Shown here piece after piece: positions 10,939 to 21,938 of a stretch of DNA of 64,000 nt (its first letter is position 1; the number at the start of each line of letters is the position of its first letter). The position numbers and the translations under genes were made by a program. The notes below the pieces were generated by a model. That model searched no databases. It was not told the origin of the DNA and saw only the letters and a program-made list of their open reading frames with translations. Origin of the DNA: Schistocerca nitens (Eukaryota; Arthropoda; Insecta; Orthoptera; Acrididae); NCBI RefSeq assembly GCF_023898315.1, contig NC_064621.1, positions 125,897,521 through 125,961,520 of the forward strand. Reading direction: 5' to 3'.

Positions 10939-12846
10939 TAGGTGGAGTGCTGCTGATATATTTGGTAGTTTTACTCTATTGTATGTTACAAAATAACGAG
11001 AACAGAGGTAGATGTGCATTTTAGCTTGCTGTCATACATAAAGGTGGCTGTTTTTTTGTGACATACATCAAAGACACTGTTTTTTATTGATATTCCGTGC
11101 ATCTGAAATCCATATGATACCCACGTGCATGACAATTTATTTACAAGACTTCCACACATACTAGTTTTGAATGGGAGAATCACTCTCAAACTATACCAAT
11201 TTGTCGATCACTTATAAAGAAATCGGTTGTTTATTTTCGTGGAACCATGACTGTTTTGTTATCGTGACGACTATGTTTTGTAAAAGCTGATAGCTCATAA
11301 GAGGTAGGTTGACACAGATACGACTTTTCCACTGAAACTTTCCGTTAGTGTTCGACTGGAAATAGTTCGCACTTTCACTCAGATTGATGTACCTAATATA
11401 ATAGTGACATTCTGTAGTTTTCACTGCAAAATAATGGAACTTTTCGATTTATTTAGGACGTGTTATCGATTTTACATACAGTAGACATGTACAAGATAAG
11501 TGTACATGTAAAGCGGGGAAGGGGGTAGGGGGACCGAGGTGGTGTCTGGAAGCGGTGGAGCATTAATACAGCTGTAGAATAATACACCGTAAAGTAGATT
11601 GTTTGTTGAGTGGTATTGTTGTATAGGGCATACAACAATGCCACGTTATGGGCTATTTTGCAAAGAATAGATGTTTTCTTTAGTGTTTTATCATCTTAAA
11701 TTTTGTCACCATAAGGTGTTGGAGAGAAACTTGCAGGGTGAATTTTTGTCAGAGGCTGGAGGTGATCGCTGTTAGATAATATCCTCGAAAACAAGTGAAA
11801 GCACCACTTCACCTACCAACAGACAGGTACAGGTGGATAAGGACTGAATGCCGAGTTCCAACCACTTTTTAATGGCCTCTGAAAAGTAGCTCAGTTGAGC
11901 CCCAGTAAGATGAGTCCTCTGTGGCAAGCAGCAGAAGGACCAGCAGGTGTTATGTAAGGCTCCAATGGATTGTTATCGTCAATAATAAGTAGGCAGTGGA
12001 CCACTCACATTACAGGTCTTTTCCGTGCAAACACATACCCATCTGAGAACCGCCACAACTGTGGGATTGGTCATTAGGAAACGTTGGGCTGCTGCAGAAC
12101 AGTTTCCTGCCCAGGTAGAGTGGTGTTGTAGACTAGAGTGCACATCAAGACGAACATAGAATCACACATTCGCCATTGGCAAAAGGAGGCGATGGTGGTG
12201 GAAAGTGGAAGGCAGAGGAGAGGTAGCAGTGTGTGGAGGAAGCTATAAGAAAATCCATCAGAATAATACCCTCAAAAATAAATAAAGTAAATAAATACCT
12301 TGCATCCTTCCTCTCCAGCAGCTCAGCGCAGACTGTCTTTTCCCGCCATTTCACAAGTGGTGGTTGGGAGGGGAAGTGGGGGTGGGCAGGGGGGAGAACA
12401 CTTTGGTCTATGGACGTCAGGTGCAAATGTTAGAACAGGAAGTAACCACTTGAGAGAAAGCAGAGGTGGTTTCCTGGCTATCGAATATGAAAGGACATCT
12501 ACTTCTGATCCTCAGTTGCTGGAATGTGATTTCTAATCCTCAGTTGCTGGAATGTGATTGCAAATGGAGCTGCCACCCTGCAGCTGCTGCTGGCTAACTG
12601 GGTGGCAGCACTCGTGGCGACCTCTGAGCGGCTTAATAGTGAACTAACCAGTATGTCAGTTGAATGATAACAGAAGCTGACAGCCAGCGCCTGTGCTCTG
12701 TGGTGCATGGGTTATGGACGGCGCATGGAGGAGGGTGCTTGTGTTCTCAAACATCGGTGTATCCAAGACCTTGGATAGGTTTAGTGCTACGATCTATTTG
12801 CGGCAGAAATTCAGTTATCTGATTTGCAAAATATATGTGTGATCCT

Positions 12847-12848
<2 letters not shown>

Positions 12849-12888
<40 letters not shown>
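12849..12888. repeat. (GT)n microsatellite
   Basis: A GT tract in the right arm that mirrors the CA tract at 4990-5025 in the left arm. Confidence 0.95.
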
Positions 12889-12891
<3 letters not shown>

Positions 12892-13640
12892 ATCCACTGT
12901 TTATGAGTGGTGGTTTTTTAGCTACAATTTCTATGTGTAATTAATGCAATGAGGCATTGTCTGTTAGTTGTGGTAGTGTGGATTGAGCCATGCTCTGTGT
13001 GTATTTGAAGCGCCAGAGCAGCAGGGTTATTGTCTGTTTGGTTTTCCAGAAAATTCTTCCAGCAGTGGTTGCAGGACAGTTAGCAGAGATATTGTGGGCA
13101 CAACTCGTTACAATGAATTAATGTTTTCTTTTGTGTACAAGGTAGCTGTTTTATCAACGAAAAACTTTCAGTGTGTGTGTCAAACACTGTAGGATAACGT
13201 TCATAGAGTGGTACAGGAGGAATGTTCCATCCAAACGTCTCCCAGGTGTCAGCGTTGGTGCACTGAGTTTTCAGGAGATGCACACGCAACTTCTGGTATG
13301 GTCGACTGGCACGCATGCACACATGATGTTCCAGCTGGCGCAATTCCTGCCATACCTATAGTCAGTGGACGACGTTGTAGGAAGGTTTCTTTTCGCTGGA
13401 TACGGGTTGCAGTGTGTACTTTGAGTGAGCTTTCCCTCCCCCCCCCCCCCCCCCCAAATTGCAATATTCCATACAGTCAAAGAATTTGATGAGAATTTTC
13501 GGCCAAAAATGCAAATGAGCAATGGCTATCAATCAAAAATACCATAATATATCTGGGAAATCGACGGGGCTGGGCAACCGATGCGGTAAGGATTTTGATC
13601 TCTCGGTAAGCAAGTGTTGCCCTTTCTTCTGTGTTATTCG

Positions 13641-14341
13641 CTATTAGTTTGTTTCTAGATGGCAACAGATATGTTCACAGAGCTGCAAACATTCCTTCCT
13701 GGTTTGACAAATACTCTGGCACCACATCAGAATTGAAGTAACGTCCACTAACAACATTTAATGTTTCACTTATTAAAAAAAGTCAATGCTGTGGCCTTGA
13801 AGCATGCTGATATTTCAAACTACAACTTTATTTAGTGAACATTAATTTAAAGACAGCAATACAATTAGATCACTTTTACGCATATCTGCAGATTACAGGA
13901 AATGTTACTAAACTGATATCTATGTGACACATGATGAGATGTGAGTATTGTTTTAGGATGCTAAACGACGAGGTCAGAAGGGTATTTGAATGAAACAAAT
14001 ATAGAGACGAGGATGGTGAAAATGTGTTAAAACACATCAAGTCTTAAAACCAAGCTATATCAACAAACAAGCATTTGAAATATGATATCAGGAGATTCAG
14101 ACAGGACCATCTGTAAAATCCAAATACAAAACAGTGGCGGGGTGCCTGCTTAGATATAATGGGTAACCAAACCACTCTGCGATATTCTAAAACTAGACAC
14201 CCAGAATTTTGGAGAGGAGTTCTGACATCACACAAAGCAAAAACACAAACCACATTCTCCTCATTATTACTTAAAATAGAGGGCAGATCCTGCGGTAGAA
14301 CCAGGCTTTCCCTCAGGTCGTTATATAAAATAGACTCGATT
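13641..14341. other. Anonymous sequence
   Basis: No gene or recognised repeat is visible between the palindrome and the next SINE. Confidence 0.5.
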
Positions 14342-14352
14342 AAAATACGTCG

Positions 14353-14553
14353 GCCGGCCGGAGTGGCCGAGCGGTTCTAGGCGCTACAGTCTGGAACCGC
14401 GTGACCGCTACGGTCGCAGGTTCGAATCCTGCTTCGGGCGTGGATGTGTGTGATGTCGTTATGTTAGTTAGGTTTAAGTAGTTCTAAGTTCTAGGGGACT
14501 GATGACCTCAAAAGTTAAGTCCCATAGTGCTCAGAACCTTTTGAACCATTTTG
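14353..14553 (+). mobile_element. tRNA-derived SINE, family A, copy 2
   Basis: Nearly full length, with A-box-like TGGCCGAGCGG and B box GGTTCGAATCC. The target-site duplication is AAAATACGTCG on the left (14342-14352) and AAAATAAGTCG on the right (14554-14564), with one mismatch. Confidence 0.93.
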
Positions 14554-14564
14554 AAAATAAGTCG

Positions 14565-15238
14565 TGCCGACAACGGCGTTCCACACCATTGACACGCTAA
14601 TGGTCCCTTGTAACATAACAGAAAGCCATGTATCAATGGCCAAAAGCCCGCTTTGTGCATTTTAATTTCCGCTTCTTCAGCTCGTCGTTGTTGGAAGGAA
14701 GTTTCACTTCCAGAAGCTTTTAACTCAGCACTACCAGCCACTGGACCTCCCACAAACATATGGTATTTCGTGTTACGTTTGCGGTAACAGCCTTCAGGGG
14801 GGCTGAAAAGTGAGCAGGAGGTGGAAGGGAGCAAGCGTCCATGGCAGCAGCATCAGCGAGTTTATTTCACTGGATACGTATATACCCTGGAATATATTCC
14901 CTTTTGCTATATTTGCAATAGGAGAGTGTCCTGGACATCGTTACCCCATCTAATTCACTGGGTACTTCCGACAGGAAAGACCCTTAGGGAATCAGAGCAG
15001 TTGCGAAATTTCTTGCCACGATATCATCTTCTCCAGTTTCCTCAGGACGGACACGATGGAATAGCCTACAAAATAAACCTGCTTAGACCTACCCATGTAA
15101 ACAGTAATAAACTCAAGGCGGCGCTTTAAAATCTCGGAAAATTTAGTTTTAAATATACAATATGGTGTACACTTCTTCGCCCACCAGTTCAATTCAAAAA
15201 CTACCCTGTGCTTGTTTGGATGGCAGGGGAATCCTCTG
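14565..15238 (-). pseudogene. Decayed LINE fragment, RNase H end (family LINE-A)
   Basis: The stretch 14690-14930 on the reverse strand is homologous to 45690-45860, the RNase H-bearing 3' region of the LINE at 45440-48830. The stretch near 15075-15115 matches 47785-47825 of the same LINE. Frames are broken throughout, and no continuous protein remains. Together with 16940-17220 this indicates an old, rearranged copy on the reverse strand, later hit by the SINEs at 15252 and 15687. Confidence 0.6.
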
Positions 15239-15251
15239 TCTCTGGCTTTGG

Positions 15252-15437
15252 CTCTGAGCACTATGGGACTATACTTCTAAGGTCATCAGTCCCCTAGAAC
15301 TTAGAACTACTTAAATCTAACTAACCTAAGGACATCACACACATCCATGCCCGAGGCAGGATTCGAACCTGCGACCGTAGCGGCCACGCGGTTCCAGACT
15401 GTAGCGCCTTTAACCGCTTGGCCACACCGGCCGGCCC
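15252..15437 (-). mobile_element. tRNA-derived SINE, family A, copy 3
   Basis: Reverse orientation, with the tRNA-like head at the right. The 13-bp target-site duplication TCTCTGGCTTTGG lies at 15239-15251 and 15438-15450. Confidence 0.93.
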
Positions 15438-15686
15438 TCTCTGGCTTTGGGCCTTGAAGCCTTCCACCTGCGTTTCCTCACAAAGTTCCCAAATGGCCTA
15501 AATGCCCATCGACGGTTTCATTGGCGGCTGGGCAATGGCGATTAATGCTGTCGATTTTACTACAGACGCAGCCCTATATGTATTGTGTAACATAAAGAGA
15601 AGACCTCGAATAGTCAGTGTAGACTCACCAATGCACACAAGCTTTAAATTAGACTTATTCAATAAACTCATACTGACAGCCTAATA

Positions 15687-15885
15687 GGCCGGCCAGTGTG
15701 GCCGAGCGGTTCTAGGCGCTACAGTCTGGAACCGCGCGACCGCTACGGTCGCAGATTCGAATCCTGCCTCGGGCATGGATGTGGGTGATGTCCTTAGGTT
15801 AGTTAGGTTTAAGTAGTTCTAAGTTCTAGGGGACTGATGACCTCAGATGTTAAGTCCCCTAGTGCTCAGAGCCATTTGAGCCATT
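15687..15885 (+). mobile_element. tRNA-derived SINE, family A, copy 4
   Basis: Full-length copy. The 13-bp target-site duplication TGACAGCCTAATA lies at 15674-15686 and 15886-15898, with no mismatch. Confidence 0.94.
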
Positions 15886-15898
15886 TGACAGCCTAATA

Positions 15899-16939
15899 AC
15901 ATTGTGGTGAACCATACCCACTATCTTGAGGTATGAAGGTCCTGCTGTTCCTTAAATCTGTCATCCATATTCAAGACAGAGCTTCATGGAGGATTTATAA
16001 AATAGGAGCAGACGTGCTCTGTCTGTTTCCCATGAACTATGGCTGACGCATCTGCGAATTATTACAGACTTAAGGAATCGTCAGTTCCTTAAAGGTATAG
16101 CAGCCGCATGGGTCGCTTGTCAAAAGTGAGATGGTTCATCTTTTTCTTAAAAATGAGTATTGCTACCCAATTACGATAGCTAGAGATCAACAACACGTTC
16201 CACACGATTTTGCGCCACTGACTAACCGATGTAAACAGCAGAAATAAGCAAGGGGAGGCGCTATTTAGGGACAAGTTATCTTCCTCATCATCGTTCAACC
16301 AGCTGTTCAGTATGTGACGCCCAGTCTGTGTCAGTCGGCGCCGTCGCTGTCTGCCATCACCGAGCCTCTAACGAGGAGTCTCTGCCGGTCTGCCCTGACC
16401 AGACAGCCGACATTGCTCCAACCGCCCGCCCCTGCTCTTCACTGCCGGTTTTGAATCTGGCTGTGGTCAAAGCCATCGCCATGCCGCTGTCCCTCTGTAA
16501 CAGAGAAGATCCGTGATCTCAGCGTGACCACATCCTGCTGTATGGGCTCTCCTCACACACCAAAGACACACGTGCAGCGCTCGTCTCTCAGACAGCGGTA
16601 CGTCATGGTCCGCAATTACAACGGCGGAATACTACGAGGGAACACCAGACTGCGACAGAGATTAGGGTGCACTCAGAAGACTGCCAAAGCTGAATGGATT
16701 AATAACTGTTGTATGATCATTGTTCGTTTGAGTGCAGCTTTCCCACACGTCACACCTGTCTCCTAAAGTATCTACTGACCCCATCACCCACCGTCAGGTG
16801 GATTGCGAAGTATGGATGTAGATGTAGATGTAGACCCTACAACGCCCATAGGAGGACTCTAACCCATTCTGACAAGCAGGAACCACTCATGTTTAACTTC
16901 GCTTTTTCCCAGCTATCCCTGACATGCTACACATTGGAG
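15899..16939. other. Mostly anonymous, with a LINE-B tail signature
   Basis: No gene is visible. At about 16800-16835 the sequence ends in GATGTAGATGTAGATGTAG, the simple-repeat tail carried in reverse orientation by the LINE at 46107-47767. A short + strand remnant of that LINE family is therefore likely here; how far it extends leftward is unclear. Confidence 0.4.
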
Positions 16940-17220
16940 AGCTTATTGAATCGCCGTTTCGAGCAGAGTCAGGTTATCGAGTGTGGGGTTGTACCTCCTC
17001 AACCCGCACTGGGAGTGGCTGAGTAGTGACTTGGTTTCGAGAACCCGCACTAGGTGCCAGTTGACAATATATAAATACTTCAGGGTCTTTCGTACACAGC
17101 GATAACTACCGGTGTTAATACTACCCTTCCCCGATTTCAAAATCTGGATTAAAGTAGTTTCCTTGCACAAGTTAAAACATACTTCTGCCATCCGATTTTC
17201 ACTGGAAAGCTCATGATACA
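16940..17220 (-). pseudogene. LINE reverse transcriptase fragment (family LINE-A)
   Basis: The reverse-strand frame contains LVRVLETKSLLSHSQCGLRR, then NPTLDNLTLLETAIQ. This is the block before the reverse-transcriptase core in I/Jockey-type LINEs, which typically reads as a QxGFR motif followed by a conserved DxLxxLE. The nucleotide sequence also matches 48560-48660. It is a fragment on the same strand as 14565-15238. Confidence 0.75.
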
Positions 17221-17639
17221 AGAGAAGAGCAACACTTCACTGAGTATAGAGAAGATACTCCAAAAACATAGTGCCTCTCAGCTTTCCCTTTCCCCATCAA
17301 CCTCGAAGGGAAAAAGAGACAGGAAAAAAGCGCATCATTTAGAGCAAAAGCTCCCAGGCGCCACCAGATGTCAAAATGGCATGTCTGAATGATGAGGAGA
17401 ACTTCATGGAGTTAAATTCCTTGTCACAAGACCTAGATAGCTCCTCCATTCCTCCTCACCCCACTGTAATGGGACAAAGGCAAAGGTAAATAAAAACTGT
17501 GACGATAGAAGGCCTTCCATTGAATGGATAGAAGGTCCATTTGGCTGAGTCTCCAAGAGACTCATTGTAAAAGTACAGATCCACCTGTACTTAGAGGTTA
17601 TCACCTCCACAACATAGATGACCTGATGGCGAATGATTA
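17221..17639. other. Anonymous sequence
   Basis: No recognisable gene or repeat. Confidence 0.4.
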
Positions 17640-18500
17640 GGCGTGTGTCAAAGACACATTCAATTCCTCGCTTATACCATTAACAACAACGCTACAAGTC
17701 TGACTATCACGATAAAGGCCCACGTTACTGTCAGAGTGTGTCTTGTGTACCTGCCACCCCACGAGATCACTAATGTTGAGAAGCTGAAAGAGCTTATTGG
17801 TGAACTACCCCAGCCCGCCCCCCTCTTATGAGATGTTACTACACACAGCGTACTATTGGGATCCAGCATCATATGCTCCACATAGTCGAGAGTCTCACAC
17901 ACACTGAAAGCATCATGCTGGTGAACAAGGGTCGATCTTATTTCAGCACCGCTGTAGGTTCGTCTACAGCAATACACCTCTCCTTCTGTTCACCTACCCT
18001 TGCAGACACTGTGCAGTGGGAAGTGAATGATGACTTTTGTGGACGTGACCACTACCTGTCCTGGATCTATCTGCCAGATGGAGCAGATCCAGAAATGAGG
18101 ACGTCTAAATGGCTGCTGAGAGAGGCTAACTGGTTGGTTTACAGACGGATAGCTGTTTTTGAGCAGTGTGAATGCGTCTAGGACTGGATGGACAATATTG
18201 CAGCAGTGTTTCACCAAGTCACCGATGTATCCGCCTCCAAGTCATCAGGAACACGTAGAAGGCATCCTGTCTCTTGGTGGAATCGCAAGTGTCGATCTGC
18301 AGTTGGGTACAGGAGGGTGATTACGCGAAGGTGCAATTGGTGCCGTATGGATAAGAATCTTACCTTTCCTGATGGAGGTGATGAAGGCGAGGAGTATAAC
18401 TCGACAGAGTGAGAAGAATTCTTGGCAAAAGTTCTTGAACCCCAGTGGCAGATCCACGCCTGAAAGTAACGTACAGGAATCCATTAGAAGGACTTCCATG
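17640..18500 (+). pseudogene. LINE endonuclease domain, decayed, opposite orientation
   Basis: The + strand frame near 17700-17830 reads VCLVYLPPHEITNVEKLKEL, typical of the AP-type endonuclease of I/Jockey/R1 LINEs. A second stretch near 17900-18060 contains SSTAIHLSFCSPTLA and then a DFCGRDHY block, corresponding to the serine- and histidine-containing end of that domain. An in-frame stop after PQPAPLL near 17830 breaks it. It probably belongs to the same element type as 14565-17220 but lies in the opposite orientation. Confidence 0.75.
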
Positions 18501-18645
18501 CTTACCTACCACCGCCAGTAGCACCTATATTAGGGCAGGGCTGTCTCCTAACTTTTGTGGGAGACATAACTCGGACACTAGCTCAATATTATGAAAGACT
18601 AGTGGAAGAAGAAATGTTACATAGAATTAATCTGCCAACAAGTTT

Positions 18646-18965
18646 CATATCTCTCCACTGCAGAGTGAAAAACTCATTCAGGAAACATCCCGCAGTCTGT
18701 GGCTAACCCATGTCTCCGCAATATCCTTTCTTACAGGAGTGCTAGTTCTGCAAGTTTCGCAGGAGAGAAGTTTGGAAGATAGGAATAGAGGTACTGGCAA
18801 AAGTGAAGCCGTGACGACGGGACGTGAGTAGTTGTTGGGTAGCTAAGATGGTAGAGCACTTGCCCGCGAAAGGCAATGATCCCGAGTTCGAGTCTCAGTC
18901 CAGCACACAGTTTTAATCTGCCAGGAAGTTTCATATCATCGCACACTCCGCTGCAGAGTGGAGAG
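18646..18965 (+). repeat. tRNA-related repeat, family B, single unit
   Basis: Same family as 7337-7680. It has a tRNA-like segment at 18833-18905 and is flanked by copies of the motif that includes AAGTTTCATATC and the CTGCAGAG palindrome. Divergence suggests an old copy. Confidence 0.8.
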
Positions 18966-18989
18966 ACCTCAGGTGTCAATTTATTCCAA

Positions 18990-20070
18990 TCTTCTGTAAG
19001 TTCTGCTCTCCCATCCCCCAGGCCATCTCCTTCTCTCTCTCTATTTATCTGCTCCTTACCCCCCTCTCCCTGGGCTCTCCAGCTCCTCTTGACCTGTCAC
19101 TCTCCTCCCACCTTTACAGTCCATTTTGTGCAATCCAAATTTAGACTTTCCTTGATTTCCCTAAATCGCTCAAGGCAAATACCGGAATGACTCCGTTGAC
19201 AGGGGCATAGCCAATTTCATTCTCCATCCTTTCATAATCGGAGCTTGTACTCCATCTCTAATGACCGCGCTGCTAACTAGACATTGAACTCTTAACTCTT
19301 AATCTTTCTTCCTTCTTCCTGCTCGTTCTTCTATTCATCTCCTCTTCCCCCCCATCTCTGTCCACCTCCCCTTCCTCTCTCAGTCCATCTCGTCATCTCC
19401 CTCTGTCACTCATCCACTCCCTTCTTTCCTCCTCCACCCTCTCACTGTCCATCTCCTCCTACTCCCTCCTCTCTCTCTCTTCTCAATTATTTAAGGAATC
19501 GAACTCACCTGCTTGAAACAGCTTCAGACTTCCGATTACCTTACAAATGAGCTACTGGGGTAGTTTTTCACGCATTCATTGTTTATGACTTCATATCTAC
19601 TGAACTAAGTTTCGTACAACGATGCAATTTTTCTTTTACTTTCATTGGTAAATGTGAATACTGTCTGCAAAATGTGTCACGAATAGAGTTTGTAGTAAAG
19701 AAGTAATAAATGAGAACATCCATGCTTCATGTGGCAGTTTTACAATATGGGCAGCGAATATATAGCAATCGATAAACTTCTTTCCTTTCCTCAATTTGTG
19801 AAGGTTGTCAACGGCAAAAAGTGTAAAGGTTTCAAATTATGTGTCTCTAGTGCTTTCTCAAATACTGCATGATTAAACCATGAGTATGCCTGCGCCGTGG
19901 GCTATACTTTTTCACCTCTCCCCTTTTGACAGGGTGGTTGTTCTATTCTTCCCAGACAGTAAGCGATAGGTGAACAATGTTCAGCTGAAATCGGTCAAGT
20001 GTTGTAGGAATAGATGTGGAACATACATACACATAGATACACATAAAGGCGTACATCCATTTTTGTAATT
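18990..20070 (+). repeat. CT-rich degenerate array plus dispersed repeat, copy 1
   Basis: The interval 19020-19490 is a degenerate pyrimidine-rich array with a recurring CTCTGTCCATCTCC-type unit. The interval 19560-20060 then matches 42560-43020 at low to moderate identity, including a shared block about cATATCT-CTGAACTAAG and a shared run containing CAGACAGTAA. The order of the two parts differs between the copies. It has no coding character. Confidence 0.65.
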
Positions 20071-21719
20071 TGTATGGATATCAAAGTTTCCATATTTCAC
20101 GTAAACAAAATAATGTGGCGTCCCTCTTTCTTAATAGTTTGGAACATTATTGTTGTAAGATAGTAGCAATCCTAAAAGCCACAATGAAATACGTGGTTCA
20201 AAATAGTAACGTTTGAAGCCTTGACCTACATGGAAAGATTCTAATGGGAAAAAAGAGGAAGCTTTAGAAGGTATAAGATCAACAGATCTCTACTCAGTCA
20301 ATCAGCGAAACGCAGAATAAAGACATAAGATTTATTCTTAGTTTATCCAACGTGGTCCTCCATATGCACCTTCAAGGTGTCAGCATACTGAGATGCAGTA
20401 AAATGTTGTAGCAGAAAGACACCCTATGTCGCTCTTTTTCAATAGACGAGAGTGCGACGTGGAATCGCTACAGCTTCTCGGTCTTTCAGCCAAGATCGAA
20501 GTGTTTGGAAACAACGAAGTACTGTACAGGGACATGACTTCATAAGAAAACTATTACGAAATTTAAATCGATTAGCACATGCTCAGTACCATGTGGAACG
20601 ATTGGCAAACGACTCTAAACTTAAAGAAATTTTTAATATGATGCTAGCACATAGACAAAATAATCCAATATGATTTAACTTTGCGATCGCGGACTATTAA
20701 CTAGAACGTTAAAGCTTTCAAGTATCTAGGAGCTTTTGTTTGGAGAGATTTAAGGAGCAAAAAAATTCAGAAGGTTCGTGAGAGACTCCCATTTGCTGAA
20801 AGCATCTGAGGAAGTATGACTGAAGTACACAAGAGGTCGGTTATAGAACTGTCGTTCGATCATTTCTTCAGAAGCGGTCTATCCATGTAGCACCCTATGC
20901 ACATGCTATACTCGCCGCGCTGTCATGGCCCCCGCGGCCGCACTGCCCAGTTTATTGGGGAAAAGGTAACGGTTAGCAGTTCTGAATTGATGAGAGTACT
21001 GTTTAGGATTATATACGCACGAATATGCATTATCTGTAAAGCTACATGTCAGTGACACAAATATGTGTCTTTGATACCACTTGAGGAATAGAGTCATGGT
21101 AATTTGTTTTTATTAAACCACGTTTTGCTGCTACAAATTTGGACAAGAATTTAATTTGCATGCCCTGTTACACTCTGGTGTGCCATGCGTCATTACGAAT
21201 TTGCGCCATAATACTTTTGGACAAGAGACGTTTCGTTTTATTTATTGAAACCAAGAGGGCGGACTCCCTGAGTCATATGGTAATTTCCAGAGTGTTCACG
21301 ACCAAAGATGATAGTCGTCAAAAAGTTTGATTTGGATTTTATAGAAAGTGAGCAAAAACGGTGGTTTTCTGTAACACTTACGAGAGGACACTGTAAGTCA
21401 TAAAAACAATGATGAATATTTGCAATTATTACAAAGTCTGTCGCATGAGTCACCATAATAATTTTCCGCTAATATAAATTGTCTCGAGAATGACGTCGAA
21501 AGTTGTTCGAAATATAGTTTTAAAAATTTAAACGTTAACTTCAGGAAGGGATTCGGGAGAGCGGTGGCAGAATATGGTATTGCATAAAAGAATGGAGGAA
21601 CAAGGTAATTCCTTTATGACAGCACTGAGAAGTGCAGAACCCAGTATATTCATTTCCTTTAAAAACAACTCTCCTGTAGATTTTAGTCAAAACAGAATGA
21701 CTACCTGTACGAGTGTTGA
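20071..21719. other. Anonymous sequence
   Basis: No recognised element. One 73-residue frame at 20452-20673 on the + strand has a plausible amino-acid composition (a segment HAQYHVERLANDSKLKEIF) but no family that I can name, and no start or splice context that would support a gene. Confidence 0.4.
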
Positions 21720-21732
21720 AATTTATCTACGT

Positions 21733-21925
21733 TCAAAATGGCTCTGAGCACTATGGGACTCAACTGCTGAGGTCATTAGTCCCCTAGAATTTAGAACTAG
21801 TTAAACCTAACTAACCTAAGGACATCACAAACATCCATGCCCGAGGCAGGATTCGAACCTGCGACCGTAGCGGCCTTGCGGTTCCAGACTGTAGCGCCTT
21901 TAACCACACGGCCACTTCGGCCGGC
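21733..21925 (-). mobile_element. tRNA-derived SINE, family A, copy 5
   Basis: Reverse orientation. The 13-bp target-site duplication AATTTATCTACGT lies at 21720-21732 and 21926-21938. Confidence 0.94.
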
Positions 21926-21938
21926 AATTTATCTACGT

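Larger units (their letters stand above)
9330..13640 (-). repeat. Right arm of the large imperfect inverted repeat
   Basis: Reverse-complement partner of 890-7165, interrupted only by the Tc1-like element at 9524-10938. It includes a GT tract (12849-12888) opposite the CA tract of the left arm and a poly-C run at 13439-13456. One short frame is open in both arms, at 6716-6922 and, on the reverse strand, at 10986-11189. Its two translations agree at a little over half of positions by hand count, which is about what neutral drift at this divergence would give. I do not call it a gene. Confidence 0.75.

Noticed and set aside
10986..11189. Conserved small gene shared with 6716-6922
   Set aside because: The frame is open in both palindrome arms, but the amino-acid divergence is as high as expected without selection and no start or splice context supports it.
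20452..20673. 73-residue frame as a small gene
   Set aside because: Composition is plausible, but no homologous family, second copy or splice signals could be recognised.
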